64,000 bases of DNA, taken from assembly GCF_037078405.1 (NCBI RefSeq), contig NZ_JAYMGZ010000002.1, positions 124,001-188,000 of the forward strand, written 5' to 3'. Both the position numbers and the translations under genes were made by a program. How positions within the stretch are numbered: the stretch's first letter is position 1; the number at the start of each line of letters is the position of its first letter. Under the pieces are notes generated by a model that was not told the DNA's origin, did no database searches, and worked only from the letters and a program-made list of their open reading frames with translations. This DNA is from Haloarcula sp. DT43. Its GTDB lineage: Archaea; Halobacteriota; Halobacteria; Halobacteriales; Haloarculaceae. Positions 18,352 through 27,662 of this stretch are shown in pieces.

Positions 18352-19077
18352 TCACTCCGCCGCTTCTCTGGCGGCCTCTCGTCCCTCGACCTCGGCCCGG
18401 AGCGTCGCCAGTTCGTTCTCGACGGCCCGCTCGCTGGAGAGGCGGTCGAGTTCCTGGTCAATCGAATCGCCCTCGTCGAGGACGGATTCGAGCTGGCCGC
18501 TCGCTTCGAGTTCCTCCAGCGCGGCCGCGCGGGCCTCCATCTGCTCGGTGCGCTCCGTCGCGCGCTCGATGGAGCGGTGGACGTCGGCCATCGTATCGCC
18601 GGCACCGGTAAAGGCCTCCGAGACCCGCGCCGACGCCTCGGCGGCCTGATAGCGGGCCTTCATGGTCTCTTTCTTCGTGCGGAACTGCTCGACCTGGCTG
18701 CTGAGTTCGGCCCGCTTCCCGACCAGCCGGTCCTGCGTCTCCTGTAAGTCGTCAATCTGGCCCGACAGCTCCGTAATCTGGCTGACGTTGACCTGCTTTT
18801 TCTCCAGCGCTCGGCGCGCGAGGTCCTCGCGGCCCTCCTGCAGGGCGGCCCGGGCCTGGGTGTCGTGTTTCTCGACGTTGGACCGCAGGCGCTGGCGGTG
18901 TATCTCCAGGCGTTTCTTCTGGGTCGTCACGTCGGCGATACCGCGGGTCACCTCCTGTAGCTCGTCACGCATCTGTTCGTAGGAGTAGTCCAGTTCCGCC
19001 GCCGGGTCCGACGTGCGGTTGAGCAGGGCGTTGAGCTTGGCCCGGACCGCGAACGCGAACCGCCGGAGCAGGCTCAT
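18352..19077 (-). CDS. PspA/IM30-family coiled-coil protein
   Basis: This 241-residue ESCRT-III-related membrane-associated protein starts MSLLRRFAFAVRAKLNALL, an amphipathic helix. An almost continuous coiled coil follows from residue 30 to 235, rich in Gln, Glu, Arg and Ala, with few prolines. In bacteria PspA maintains membrane integrity under stress. The ATG at 19075-19077 is chosen; the long upstream frame is antisense shadow. It converges with hemD, 16 bases apart. Confidence 0.85.
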   Translation of the reverse strand: MSLLRRFAFAVRAKLNALLNRTSDPAAELDYSYEQMRDELQEVTRGIADVTTQKKRLEIHRQRLRSNVEKHDTQARAALQEGREDLARRALEKKQVNVSQITELSGQIDDLQETQDRLVGKRAELSSQVEQFRTKKETMKARYQAAEASARVSEAFTGAGDTMADVHRSIERATERTEQMEARAAALEELEASGQLESVLDEGDSIDQELDRLSSERAVENELATLRAEVEGREAAREAAE

Positions 19078-19293
19078 CGCGCTCGCTCCCGACCGCCCGC
19101 GTCTCGAATCGGTCCCGCCCGTGGCTCGGCTGTGACAGCGTGCATAGCCCCTCGTATGACTGACACCATTATAATAACAGGGTGCCACCCGGCGTGAATC
19201 GGGACGAACGGCCGACGCCGGCGACCCTCCGCGGCGATTCGACCGTCGCGCCTGGTTAATTGATGATGCTCGGGGCCCAACCAACCGACGACG

Positions 19294-19830
19294 ATGAGAC
19301 GGAAACCGCTCGCCGCCGTGCTCTTGCTCGCTGTCGTCGCCGGCGCGGTCGCCGTCGGCACCGGCCCGCTCCAGGACGCCGGGGAGGGCACGGCTGTCCC
19401 GAGCGAGACGACCGGGAGCGCCGCCGACGCCGGCGGCGGTGGCGACGCCGAGGACGGCAGTGACGCCGAGGATGGCACGGCCGGGACGCCGCCGTTCGGG
19501 TTCACTGTCGGGGCCATCGAGGAGTGCGGGCGGACCTGTCGGGACGTGACCTCGACGCTGACGAACCGGCAAAACAGCACGGCCGCGGACGTCACCGTCG
19601 CCACGCGGATTTACGCCGGCAACACCACCGACGGCGACGTGGTCTGGGAGGGGTCCGAAGCCGTCGGGACACTCGCCCCGGCGGGGTCGTACACCACGAC
19701 CCGGCGCGTCGACCTGTCGTTCGGCGACGCCGTCGCCATCCGACGGGCGGGCGGCTGGATTACCGTCCGGACGACCGTCGAGACCGCCGACCGGTCCGTC
19801 ACGCTCACCAGCCAGCGGCAGGTCGCCTGA
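19294..19830 (+). CDS. Secreted or membrane-anchored protein with single N-terminal helix
   Basis: The first 25 residues (MRRKPLAAVLLLAVVAGAVAVG) form a signal peptide or anchor without a lipobox cysteine. A low-complexity Gly/Asp/Thr linker (about 30-65) leads into a beta-rich domain with one Cys pair (ECGRTC) and NxT sequons. The end reads as an Ig-like or CARDB-type fold, seen in many haloarchaeal surface proteins. Function is not known. Confidence 0.65.
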   Translation: MRRKPLAAVLLLAVVAGAVAVGTGPLQDAGEGTAVPSETTGSAADAGGGGDAEDGSDAEDGTAGTPPFGFTVGAIEECGRTCRDVTSTLTNRQNSTAADVTVATRIYAGNTTDGDVVWEGSEAVGTLAPAGSYTTTRRVDLSFGDAVAIRRAGGWITVRTTVETADRSVTLTSQRQVA

Positions 19831-19866
19831 CGGGTCGTCCCATCGAGCGACCGCACGTCTGAACGT

Positions 19867-19873
19867 TTTTATC
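19867..19873 (+). promoter_or_regulatory. TATA-like box before the DHH phosphoesterase gene
   Basis: TTTTATC lies about 26-32 bases before the ATG at 19899, the expected spacing for a leaderless or short-leader transcript. Confidence 0.5.
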
Positions 19874-19898
19874 CCGGTGCGCACCAATCTCCGGTACG

Positions 19899-21362
19899 AT
19901 GACTACGACCGGCCCCGTTCCGGCGCTCGCAGACCGCGCGGCCGCCTGTGCCGACCGACTCCGGGCGGCCGACCGCGTCCTGCTCGCGTCCCACATCGAC
20001 GCCGACGGGCTGACCAGCGCCGCCATCGCCACCGCGGCGCTGTCGCGGGCCGGTATCCCCGTCGAGACGGTGTTCAAGAAGCAACTCGACGCGGCCGAAA
20101 TCGAGAGCATCGCGGTCCGCGAGTACGACACCGTCCTGTTCACCGACTTCGGCTCGGGCCAGCTCGACGTCATCTCCGAGCACGTCGCCGCGGGCGACTT
20201 CGAGGCGGTCGTTGCCGACCACCACCAGCCGTCGGACCCGGAGGACTGCCACCCCGACGCGGTCGTCGACACCGACGGCTACGCCGACTTCGAGACGCAC
20301 CTGAATCCCCTCCTCGAAGGCATCAACGGCGCGTCGGAGCTCTCGGGTGCGGGCGCGGCGTACGTCCTCGCCCGCGCACTTTCGACCGGAGAGACGGACA
20401 ACCGCGACCTCGCCGCGCTGGCGGTCGTCGGCGCGGTCGGGGACATGCAGGCCGTCGGTGGCGAACTCGTCGGGGCCAACGCCGGCATCGTCGAGGACGG
20501 TGTCGACGCCGGCGTCCTCGAAGAGGGCACCGACCTCTCGCTGTACGGCAAACAGACCCGCCCGCTGCCGAAGCTGCTCGAATACGCCACCGAAGTGCCG
20601 ATTCCGGGCATCTCGAACGACCAGGCCGGCGCGACCCGGTTCCTGGAAGGCCTCGGCGTGGACCTGAAAGCCGACGGGGAGTGGCGGACGTGGGCGGACC
20701 TCTCCGACGACGAGCGCCAGACCGTCGCGAGCGCGCTGGTCCGCCGGGCGGTCGAGCGCGGCGTGCCGGCCGACAAGATAGAGACGCTCGTCGGCACGAC
20801 CTACACCCTGACCGCGGAGCCGCGCGGGACGGAACTCAGGGACGCGAGCGAGTTCTCGACGCTGCTGAACGCCACGGCCCGCTACGAGCGGGCGGACGTG
20901 GGGCTGGCGGTGTGTCTCGGCGAGCGCGACGCCCCGCTGGAGCGGGCGCGGACGCTGCTGTCGAACCACCGCCGAAATCTCTCGGACGGGCTGTCGCTCG
21001 TCAAGGAGCGCGGCGTCACGCAGGCGGGGGCGGTCCAGTGGTTCGACGCGGGCGACGCCGTCCGCGAGACCATCGTCGGTATCGTCGCCGGGATGGCGCT
21101 GGGCACCGACGGCGTCGACTCGGACAAGCCAATCGTCGCCTTCGCCAGCACGGACGACGACGAGACGAAGGTGTCCGCGCGGGCGACCGGCCCGCTCGTG
21201 GGCCGTGGCGTGGACCTCTCGGTCGTGATGCGCGAGGCCGCCCAGTCGGTCGGCGGCGACGGCGGCGGCCACGACATCGCGGCGGGGGCGACCATCCCGG
21301 CCGGCGAGGAATCGGCCTTCATCGACGCGGCCGACGGGATTATCAGCGACCAACTCTCGTAG
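19899..21362 (+). CDS. RecJ-like DHH/DHHA1 phosphoesterase
   Basis: This 487-residue protein of the RecJ/GAN superfamily has Mn-binding motifs SHIDADGLTS (Asp34, Asp36), FTDFGSG (Asp83) and ADHHQ (Asp107, His108-109). The C-terminal DHHA1 motif is GGDGGGHDIAAGA near residue 455. Family members are 5-prime to 3-prime single-stranded DNA exonucleases or oligoribonucleases, some bound to GINS at replication forks in archaea. DNA versus RNA preference cannot be read from the sequence. Haloarchaea carry several paralogues. Confidence 0.85.
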   Translation: MTTTGPVPALADRAAACADRLRAADRVLLASHIDADGLTSAAIATAALSRAGIPVETVFKKQLDAAEIESIAVREYDTVLFTDFGSGQLDVISEHVAAGDFEAVVADHHQPSDPEDCHPDAVVDTDGYADFETHLNPLLEGINGASELSGAGAAYVLARALSTGETDNRDLAALAVVGAVGDMQAVGGELVGANAGIVEDGVDAGVLEEGTDLSLYGKQTRPLPKLLEYATEVPIPGISNDQAGATRFLEGLGVDLKADGEWRTWADLSDDERQTVASALVRRAVERGVPADKIETLVGTTYTLTAEPRGTELRDASEFSTLLNATARYERADVGLAVCLGERDAPLERARTLLSNHRRNLSDGLSLVKERGVTQAGAVQWFDAGDAVRETIVGIVAGMALGTDGVDSDKPIVAFASTDDDETKVSARATGPLVGRGVDLSVVMREAAQSVGGDGGGHDIAAGATIPAGEESAFIDAADGIISDQLS

Positions 21363-21457
21363 CCGAGAGGAGCCGAACTCCCCGGCAGGGAGCGGGCGAC
21401 TCCCAACGCCAGTATCAGCAATAAGAGCTATACGTCCGCTTCTCCGAACACTCCACG

Positions 21458-21691
21458 ATGGACTCCCGGGGCCTGTTCGACCTCGTGCTCGTCGTCGTCG
21501 CCGGCCTGCTGGCCTACACCGAGACGTTCGGCTTCGCGAACCCGCGGACGACACTGGAAGAGATACTCGCGGCCGTCGCCGGCCTTGACGTCCGCGTCTT
21601 CCTCGTCCTGGGCGGCATCTTCGGTATCTGCTTCGTCGCGTACCTCACCATGTACCTCCCGCAGAAGGACGCACGGTCGATACAACGCTGA
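21458..21691 (+). CDS. Two-helix membrane protein, unknown function
   Basis: This 77-residue protein starts MDSRGLFDLVLVVVAGLLAY and has two hydrophobic helices (about 7-25 and 48-68) with a charged loop between. It has no cysteine motif. A TATA-like patch (AATAAGAG) precedes it. I do not recognise a family. Confidence 0.55.
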   Translation: MDSRGLFDLVLVVVAGLLAYTETFGFANPRTTLEEILAAVAGLDVRVFLVLGGIFGICFVAYLTMYLPQKDARSIQR

Positions 21692-21703
21692 ACATCGGGT
21701 CAT

Positions 21704-21710
21704 CTTTATC
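21704..21710 (+). promoter_or_regulatory. TATA-like box before the acidic 105-residue gene
   Basis: CTTTATC lies 24-30 bases before the ATG at 21734, typical promoter spacing. Confidence 0.45.
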
Positions 21711-21733
21711 CCCAGCCCCGCACGGTTCTGGCA

Positions 21734-22051
21734 ATGACCGAGTTCGACCCCGAGAAGTTCGAGGACAAGTACGCGAACTACTTCCCGGAGCTCCAGAAGG
21801 CCTACAAGAACGCCTTCGAGCGGATGAACGACGCGTACGACTCCGAACTGGTCCACGCCATCGACCAGCAAATCCTCAACGAGTCCGAGCCGTTCTACGA
21901 GGACGGGGCCTTCACCGTCGAACTGCCGGATGACCCGACCGAGCGGCTCTCGGCGGTCATCGTCGACGACGAGAAACTCGACGCCGTCCTCGCCGAGTAC
22001 GTCGACGAGATAGAGCGCGAACTGCGCCGCGTGTTCGACGTCGACGACTGA
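21734..22051 (+). CDS. Small acidic soluble protein (DUF5783-like)
   Basis: This 105-residue protein begins MTEFDPEKFEDKYANYFPELQ and is mainly helical with many Asp and Glu and no cysteines. It appears to be a conserved haloarchaeal protein, possibly the DUF5783 family, and I cannot assign a function. It has its own promoter and no operon partner. Confidence 0.65.
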   Translation: MTEFDPEKFEDKYANYFPELQKAYKNAFERMNDAYDSELVHAIDQQILNESEPFYEDGAFTVELPDDPTERLSAVIVDDEKLDAVLAEYVDEIERELRRVFDVDD

Positions 22052-22099
22052 CCGCGTTCGCCGCGGTTCGGGGCTTCCGGCGGAACGCCCGTAGACGCC

Positions 22100-23155
22100 C
22101 TACTCGTCGGGCGTCTCGGTCGGCTCGGGCGTCGACTCCGGAACGGTGGGCGGGACGCCGCCACCGCCCGTGCCGGCACCGGGGAACGCGCTGCCGGGAC
22201 CGGACGCGCCGGCCTCCTGGGGCTGTGGCGCGTCGGCGGGCGATTTCTCGCCCGACACGAGGAAATCGAGCAGGTTCCCGACCAGTCGCTCGTTGTCGGC
22301 CCGGTAGAGGAACTCCTGTGTGAGGACGTTCGTGTCACCGACGGCGACGACGTTGCCCGAGCGGGCGACAACGCCGTAAGTGTCCTGTCGCCGGGTCTGT
22401 GACAGCGTCGTCCGTTCTGTCGCCGTGACGACGGCCTCGCCGCCCTGGACGGGCACGGCGGCGTAGAAGACCGTCCGGTCGACCCCCTCCGTCAGCGCCG
22501 TCTCGCTCGCGGGCGTCGCGGGGACGCTCCGGTAGTTGGTGTCGTACTCGTGCATGTTGTACAGGTAGCCGTTCCCGTACGCGAGGCCGTACTGGCTCGT
22601 CAGCGGGGCCATCGGTTTGGTCACGCTGTCGGTGCCGACCGGGCTGAGAAGGCCCAGTCCGGCGGTGCTCGCCTGGGACGGCTCGTTCAGCAGGAGGACG
22701 CGTCCGCCGGCGTCGCTGAATGCGGCCAGGCCGTTCAGCTCGCTCTCCGTGTAGCGTTGCTCCGCGCCGAGGACGACGAAGGCGTCGGCCGAACGGAGCG
22801 ACGCGTTGAGTGGACGCCCGTTCTGTCGCTCGCCGACGTGGTACCGCACCGTCGCGCCGTTCTCGGTCAGCGTCGACACGAGCGGCGTGAGCGCCTCGCG
22901 GTCGATACTCCCGGCGTGGGCCACGTCGATGACGACGACCTGCCCGGACGCGTCGGCCGACATCGAGAGGTCGCCGCTCTCGGCCGGCGGGGTCGCGACG
23001 GCTCCGTCGCTGTTGAACGACGCGGCGTCTACCTGGGCCACGTCGGGGGCCGGCTGCCCGCCGCCGCCGCCCACCGCGACGGTCCCGACCAGCACCGCGA
23101 GCGCGACGACAGCGGCGAAAAAGCCCGCACGGGCGAGCGCACTCTGGCCCGCCAT
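22100..23155 (-). CDS. Membrane-anchored surface protein with GldG/DUF4350-like domain
   Basis: This 351-residue protein has a single N-terminal helix (about 8-32). The extracytoplasmic alpha/beta domain resembles the ABC-associated GldG or DUF4350 domain (VVIDVAHAGSID...; SADAFVVLGAEQRYTESELNGLAAFSDAGGRVLLLNEPS). The tail is Pro/Gly/Thr-rich. It begins one base after the sppA-like stop, so the two share a transcript. A carbohydrate or peptide-binding role is only a guess. Confidence 0.6.
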   Translation of the reverse strand: MAGQSALARAGFFAAVVALAVLVGTVAVGGGGGQPAPDVAQVDAASFNSDGAVATPPAESGDLSMSADASGQVVVIDVAHAGSIDREALTPLVSTLTENGATVRYHVGERQNGRPLNASLRSADAFVVLGAEQRYTESELNGLAAFSDAGGRVLLLNEPSQASTAGLGLLSPVGTDSVTKPMAPLTSQYGLAYGNGYLYNMHEYDTNYRSVPATPASETALTEGVDRTVFYAAVPVQGGEAVVTATERTTLSQTRRQDTYGVVARSGNVVAVGDTNVLTQEFLYRADNERLVGNLLDFLVSGEKSPADAPQPQEAGASGPGSAFPGAGTGGGGVPPTVPESTPEPTETPDE

Positions 23156-23156
23156 C

Positions 23157-24083
23157 TCAGGCCCCTCCCGTCGCGGTGGTGTTAGCGACGACCCGCTGGT
23201 CCTCCGGCGTGCCGTATATCATGAGGAAGTGGACCGAATCGACGCCGCGGAAGGTGTACGGTGCGCCGTCGGCGGCGACAGCCGCGCTCCCGTCGGCTCC
23301 ACTTCCCCCGCTGAGGACGAGCAGTCCCTGCGCGCTCGCGGGATTGTGATACACCACCTGGTACTCCGAGAGGCCGGCGGCGTCGGCCGCGCCGGCTATC
23401 GCGGCTTCGAGCCCGCCGACCTCGTCGGCGTAGCCGGTCTGGACCGCGCGACCGCCGTTGTAGACGGACGCCTCGGCGACGGTCTCCCGGGAGACTTCGA
23501 GCCTGTCGCCGCGTTCGGTCATGACCGCGCCGACGAAGGAGCGTTTCATCGATTCCAGGCTGGCGAAGTACTCGTCGCGCGTCATCCCCTGGTGGGCCTT
23601 GTCGGGCCCGGTCGTGGCGGCGGAACTCAGGCCGTCGCTGGGCGCGGTGCCGATGACGCCGACGTGGCCGACGATGCTGGCCGGCGTCACGTAGATGCGG
23701 TCGCTCGGGACCGCGGTGTAGTACGCGCCGGAGGCGGCGTACTGGTCGACGCTCGTGTACACCGGCTTCTCCGCCGCGAGCCGCTTGACGGCCAGATACA
23801 TCGACTCGCTGGAGGCGGCGCTGCCGCCCGGACTGGACACCCGGAGGACGACCGCTTCAACCGATTCGTTGCCCCGGAGTTCCCGCAGCGTCTGTATCGT
23901 GTCCTGCGAACTGGCGCTGGTTATCGTTTCGTCGATGTTCACCACAGCGACGTACTGTTCGTCGCCCTCGGCGACCGCCGCCGCGTACGGCACGACGGCG
24001 GCACCGACGAGCACCGCGATGACCGCGAGTACCGTGTACGACTGGAGGGCCGTTGCCACCCGTCTATCGATTGGGTTGTTCAT
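23157..24083 (-). CDS. sppA: S49-family signal peptide peptidase (SppA-like)
   Basis: This 308-residue membrane-bound serine protease clears cleaved signal peptides. The N-terminal helix spans residues 14-36. The S49 fold has the motif VSSPGGSAASSE near 83-93. The nucleophile is Ser118 (YAASGAYY) and the general base candidate is Lys162 (GPDKAHQGMT), spacing similar to bacterial SppA. The ATG at 24081-24083 (MNNPIDRR) is preferred over the frame start at 24107, since the extra eight residues include unconserved cysteines. Confidence 0.82.
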   Translation of the reverse strand: MNNPIDRRVATALQSYTVLAVIAVLVGAAVVPYAAAVAEGDEQYVAVVNIDETITSASSQDTIQTLRELRGNESVEAVVLRVSSPGGSAASSESMYLAVKRLAAEKPVYTSVDQYAASGAYYTAVPSDRIYVTPASIVGHVGVIGTAPSDGLSSAATTGPDKAHQGMTRDEYFASLESMKRSFVGAVMTERGDRLEVSRETVAEASVYNGGRAVQTGYADEVGGLEAAIAGAADAAGLSEYQVVYHNPASAQGLLVLSGGSGADGSAAVAADGAPYTFRGVDSVHFLMIYGTPEDQRVVANTTATGGA

Positions 24084-24206
24084 GCGACAACACGGGTCCG
24101 CTGACACGTCGGCGTAATAAAATCACAGTCCGAACTACTGGCCCGGAAGTCGCCCCGCCGGAGCGACATGGGAAGTTTCCTTACTATCGACCTGCAACCG
24201 GCGACT

Positions 24207-26186
24207 ATGGACCAACGAAAGCCGCCAGCCACCGAAGAGGGCTGGTACGCGCTGCACGACTGCCGGAGCATCGACTGGGACGCCTGGCGCGAGGCCCCCC
24301 AGCGAGTCCGCGACCGTGCACTCTCGGAGGGGATTGGCTTCCTCGACGCCTACGAGGCCGTCGAGGACGCCGAGGAGGGCCAGACGGCGGTGTACACCGT
24401 CATGGGCCACAAGGCCGACATCATGATTCTCCACCTGCGGCCGACGATGAGCGACCTCGATGCGGCCGAACGGCACTTCGAGCAGACGGAGTTCGCTGCC
24501 TTCACCGAGCAGGAGTTCTCCTACGTCTCCGTGACGGAGGCGTCGGGCTACACCGAGAAGTCCCGCGAGTACTTCGAGGGCGAGGTCGACGACGACTCCG
24601 GGCTGGCACAGTACATCCAGGCCCGGCTCCACCCCGACGTGCCCGACGAGGAGTTCGTCTGCTTCTACCCGATGAGCAAGCGCCGCCAGCCCGACCAGAA
24701 CTGGTACGACACGTCCTTCGAGGAGCGGGCGGCCCACATCAAGCGCCACGGCGACATCGGCCGCGGCTACGGCAGCGAGGTGAGCCAGATGATAGCCGGC
24801 TCCATCGGCTTCGACGACTGGGAGTGGGGCATCACGCTCTGGAGCGACGACATGCGCAACATCAAGGAGTTGCTGACCGAGATGCGCTTCGACCCTTCGA
24901 CCTCGCAGTTCGCGGAGTTCGGCCCCTTCTACGTCGGGCGGCGGTTCGACCCCGCCGACCTGCCGGCCGTCCTCGCCGGCCAGCGGGTCCCGACCGACGA
25001 CGAGTCGGCCCCCGAGACGCCGGCGGACGTCGCGGGCCACGACCACCCGGCCGGGGCCGGCGCGAGTCACGGCCACGCCGGGGACTCGGCCGCGAGCGAC
25101 GCGGAGGCGACACACGGCGGCGACACCGGCGGCCACGGCGGTGCCCATCCGGGCAGTGCGGGCGAGGGCGACCATCCCCACTCCGAGGCGTCGGCCGACG
25201 ATGACGACTCGGGGTCGTCGGGTAGCTCGGGCGGCCGGCCGGACGTCTCGGCCGACTTCGAGGAGGTCGACGACGCCGAACAGCGGCTCGGCCGACTGGG
25301 GCTCCACGAGGGCGAGGCGTACGACGCCGGCGACTACGCGCTGGTGTTTCACTCGTCGGCGGACGCGGAGGACATCGTCGACGACGTCTCGGACCTCGAG
25401 AGCAGCTTCGACCACTACGACCGCCACGTCCGGACGGCCGTGCGCGCCGACAGCGGCCAGACCTACGTCGTCAGCATCTGGACGGCGAAAGACGCCGCCG
25501 AGACAGCAGCCGGGTTCCTGAAAGACATCGACGGCGTCGAAGAGCAACTCGGCGGTCCGCTCGGCGAGGCCGACGACGGCGAAGACGACCCCCAGACCGC
25601 CGAGTCCTCGCAGTCCATCCGCGAGACGCTCGAATCGGCGGGTGTCTACGCCGGCCAGCCACACGGCGAGGACGTGTACGCGCTGGTCGTCTACTCCGAG
25701 GCCGACGCCGAGACGCTCGATTCGGAGGTCGCGGACCTCCGGAGCGCGTTCGAGCGCTACGACACGCACGTCCGGACCACGGTGTACGGCGACGGCGACC
25801 TCGCGGCCGTCGCGTCGCTGTGGGACACCGAGGACGCCGCGGGGACCGCCAGCGACTACCTCACCGACCTGCCCGGCGTCGTCGGCCGCCACGGCGAGGG
25901 CGACGGGTTCGGGACGATGGGGATGTTCTACACGGTCAAGCCCGAATACCGCGAGGACTTCGTCGAGAAGTTCGACACCGTCGGCGGCCTGCTCGAAGGG
26001 ATGGACGGCCACCGCGAGACCTCGCTGCTTTTCAACCACGACGACGAGAACGACATGTTCATCGCGAGCCAGTGGGATTCGCGGGAGGACGCGATGGCCT
26101 TCTTCCGCTCGGACGACTTCTCGGAGACGGTCGACTGGGGCCGGGACGTGCTGGCCGACCGGCCGCGGCACGTGTTCCTGGCCTGA
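24207..26186 (+). CDS. pitA: Chlorite-dismutase-family haem protein fused to three ABM-like modules (PitA)
   Basis: The 659-residue protein has five parts. Residues 5-250 form a chlorite-dismutase/coproheme-decarboxylase domain with likely haem ligand His181 (KRHGDIGRG). Residues 275-330 are a His/Gly/Asp-rich linker. Two related repeats follow, near 358-452 and 478-570, each with a DALVxYS...SxFExYDxHVRTxV...WxxxDAA pattern. Residues 575-659 are a C-terminal monooxygenase-like domain (FIASQWDSREDAMAFFRS). Haloarchaeal PitA proteins are known to have this fused form. Haem decarboxylation is a possible role. The ATG at 24207 begins the conserved domain; 24168 is an alternative. Confidence 0.85.
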   Translation: MDQRKPPATEEGWYALHDCRSIDWDAWREAPQRVRDRALSEGIGFLDAYEAVEDAEEGQTAVYTVMGHKADIMILHLRPTMSDLDAAERHFEQTEFAAFTEQEFSYVSVTEASGYTEKSREYFEGEVDDDSGLAQYIQARLHPDVPDEEFVCFYPMSKRRQPDQNWYDTSFEERAAHIKRHGDIGRGYGSEVSQMIAGSIGFDDWEWGITLWSDDMRNIKELLTEMRFDPSTSQFAEFGPFYVGRRFDPADLPAVLAGQRVPTDDESAPETPADVAGHDHPAGAGASHGHAGDSAASDAEATHGGDTGGHGGAHPGSAGEGDHPHSEASADDDDSGSSGSSGGRPDVSADFEEVDDAEQRLGRLGLHEGEAYDAGDYALVFHSSADAEDIVDDVSDLESSFDHYDRHVRTAVRADSGQTYVVSIWTAKDAAETAAGFLKDIDGVEEQLGGPLGEADDGEDDPQTAESSQSIRETLESAGVYAGQPHGEDVYALVVYSEADAETLDSEVADLRSAFERYDTHVRTTVYGDGDLAAVASLWDTEDAAGTASDYLTDLPGVVGRHGEGDGFGTMGMFYTVKPEYREDFVEKFDTVGGLLEGMDGHRETSLLFNHDDENDMFIASQWDSREDAMAFFRSDDFSETVDWGRDVLADRPRHVFLA

Positions 26187-26201
26187 ACCGCGGGCCGGCT
26201 G

Positions 26202-26960
26202 TTACCGGTCGGCGACGAACCGGAGCCGCCGGTAGTCGGCAACCCAGCTGTCGCCGTCGTACAGGGTCGGCCGGAGCCGCTCCTCGACGGCCGACAGCAC
26301 CGCGTCCCGCTCGGCGTCGTCGACAGCGGCGAAGAACTCGTCGCCGAACATCCCGAGCCAGTTCCGGAGCCCGTCCTCGCCCCCGTCCAGCGGCGTCGGC
26401 CGGTCGAACAGCCGTGCGAGCCGTAGTTCGAGGCCGTGGCCCTCGACCCGCGGCGCGTACTCGCCGATGCTCGGGAAGTACCACGGGTGGGCGGCGTCGT
26501 ACCCGCGGGCGTCGAGTTCGGCGCCGACCGCGTCGGTTATCGCCGCCACGTTGTCCGCCCCGCCGAACTCAGCGACGAACCGGCCGGTCCCGGTCAGCGC
26601 GTCGGCGACCGTCGACAGCACCGCGTCGTGGTCCGGGCCGGGAATCCAGTGCAGCGCCGCGTTCGAAAACACTGCGTCGAACGGCCGCTCGGCGGCGTAG
26701 GACCGCACGTCCACCCGCTCGAACGTGAGGTCCGGATAGGCCTCCCGGGCCCGCGTGACCATCTCCGGCGACGCGTCGATACCGACCACTTCGGCACCTC
26801 TGTCCGCGATTTCCGCCGTCAGGTGGCCGGTGCCACAGCCGACGTCCAGCACCCGCTCGCCCGGCTGTGGGTCCAGCAGGTCGACGACCGACTGGCCGTG
26901 CTCGTGGACGAAGCCGTGGCCCTCGTCGTAGTCGTCGGGGTCCCAGTCGTTGCCTGTCAT
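26202..26960 (-). CDS. Class I SAM-dependent methyltransferase (trans-aconitate methyltransferase-like)
   Basis: This 252-residue cytoplasmic methyltransferase has motif [16 protein letters not shown] near residue 37, motif II acidic EVVGIDAS and motif [12 protein letters not shown]. The last is the signature of the Tam and cyclopropane-related small-molecule methyltransferases. Substrate is not known. It converges with pitA, 15 bases apart. Confidence 0.8.
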   Translation of the reverse strand: MTGNDWDPDDYDEGHGFVHEHGQSVVDLLDPQPGERVLDVGCGTGHLTAEIADRGAEVVGIDASPEMVTRAREAYPDLTFERVDVRSYAAERPFDAVFSNAALHWIPGPDHDAVLSTVADALTGTGRFVAEFGGADNVAAITDAVGAELDARGYDAAHPWYFPSIGEYAPRVEGHGLELRLARLFDRPTPLDGGEDGLRNWLGMFGDEFFAAVDDAERDAVLSAVEERLRPTLYDGDSWVADYRRLRFVADR

Positions 26961-27008
26961 GCACTGAGTGACTGTCGACGTGGGACAAAAGGATGCCGCC
27001 GGTGAGCC

Positions 27009-27437
27009 TCAGTCGTCGTCCTCGGTGGTCGTCCGGTCGATGTCCTTCTCGCCGAAGTAAATCTCCGCCCCGTCCTGTGCCACCTTCTCGGCGAGGACGG
27101 CGCATTTCACCCGCATCGGTGAGATGTCGACGCCGAGCATCTCCGTGATGTCGTCGCGGTCCATCGCCTGCAGGTCCTCGATTGCCATCCCCGCAAGCTC
27201 CTGTGAGAGCATCGACGCGGAGGCCTGTGAGATGGCACAGCCGTCGCCCTGGAAGGCGACCCGCTCGATGGTCTCCTCGCTGTCGTCGAGGACGACGTCC
27301 ATTCGTATCTCGTCGCCGCACATCGGGTTCTCGCCGACGTGGGTGAACGTGGCGTCCTCGATTTCCCCGTAGTTCCGGGGGTTCTTGTAGTGGTCGAGGA
27401 TTTGCTGCCGGTACATGTCCGAGCCACCGATACCCAT
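27009..27437 (-). CDS. sufU: SUF-type iron-sulfur/sulfur-transfer protein SufU
   Basis: This 142-residue member of the IscU/SufU family has Cys40, Asp42, Cys67 and Cys112 (NPMCGDE, GDGCAIS, MRVKCAVL), the zinc- or cluster-binding set of SufU. SufU accepts persulfide sulfur from SufS. It lies downstream of sufS on the same strand, but 320 bases of repeats intervene, so it may need its own promoter. Confidence 0.9.
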   Translation of the reverse strand: MGIGGSDMYRQQILDHYKNPRNYGEIEDATFTHVGENPMCGDEIRMDVVLDDSEETIERVAFQGDGCAISQASASMLSQELAGMAIEDLQAMDRDDITEMLGVDISPMRVKCAVLAEKVAQDGAEIYFGEKDIDRTTTEDDD

Positions 27438-27462
27438 AATTGAACTACGATACGGCTGTCAG

Positions 27463-27479
27463 TCGGAAAAGGCTTCCGA
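27463..27479 (-). other. Short hairpin upstream of sufU
   Basis: TCGGAA and TTCCGA flank a five-base loop, giving a perfect six-pair stem just outside the distal palindromic element and 26 bases from the sufU start. It may be the older terminator of sufS. Confidence 0.4.
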
Positions 27480-27480
27480 G

Positions 27481-27559
27481 CCACCTTTTTCCACGGGGGC
27501 ATCGCGCTCGTCAGGGGCGAACGCTCAACCCCCGTAGAAAACGTGGGCGAAAAAGGTGG
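27481..27559 (-). repeat. Palindromic element E1 (79 bases), distal copy at the sufS locus
   Basis: Outer inverted repeats CCACCTTTTTC (27481-27491) and GAAAAAGGTGG (27549-27559) are a perfect 11-base pair. The core holds CGGGGG and CCCCCG arms and differs from the cores of E2 and E3. The host-side arm overlaps by two bases a 23-base hairpin at 27558-27580, which has one mismatched pair. Confidence 0.85.
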
Positions 27560-27580
27560 GATCTCACTCCGTTCGGTCCC

Positions 27581-27653
27581 AGAGAGACGATTACGCGAAC
27601 AGCTGCCGGGCGTCGTCGATGGCCGAAACGAGCTTGTCCACTTCCTCGCGCGT
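27581..27653 (-). repeat. Duplicated 3-prime end of sufS
   Basis: Bases 27591-27653 are identical at 63 of 63 positions to the sufS end at 27758-27820, including the TAA. The flanking 3-prime sequence TCGTCTCT is also copied, with a two-base insertion. Without a start codon or upstream frame, this is a gene fragment. It sits between elements E1 and E2. Confidence 0.95.
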
Positions 27654-27662
27654 ATCGCGAGA

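Noticed and set aside
25021-25250. Possible frameshift in the His/Gly/Asp-rich part of pitA
   Set aside because: The frame is continuous on both sides and composition is that of a flexible linker; no stop or shift is needed.
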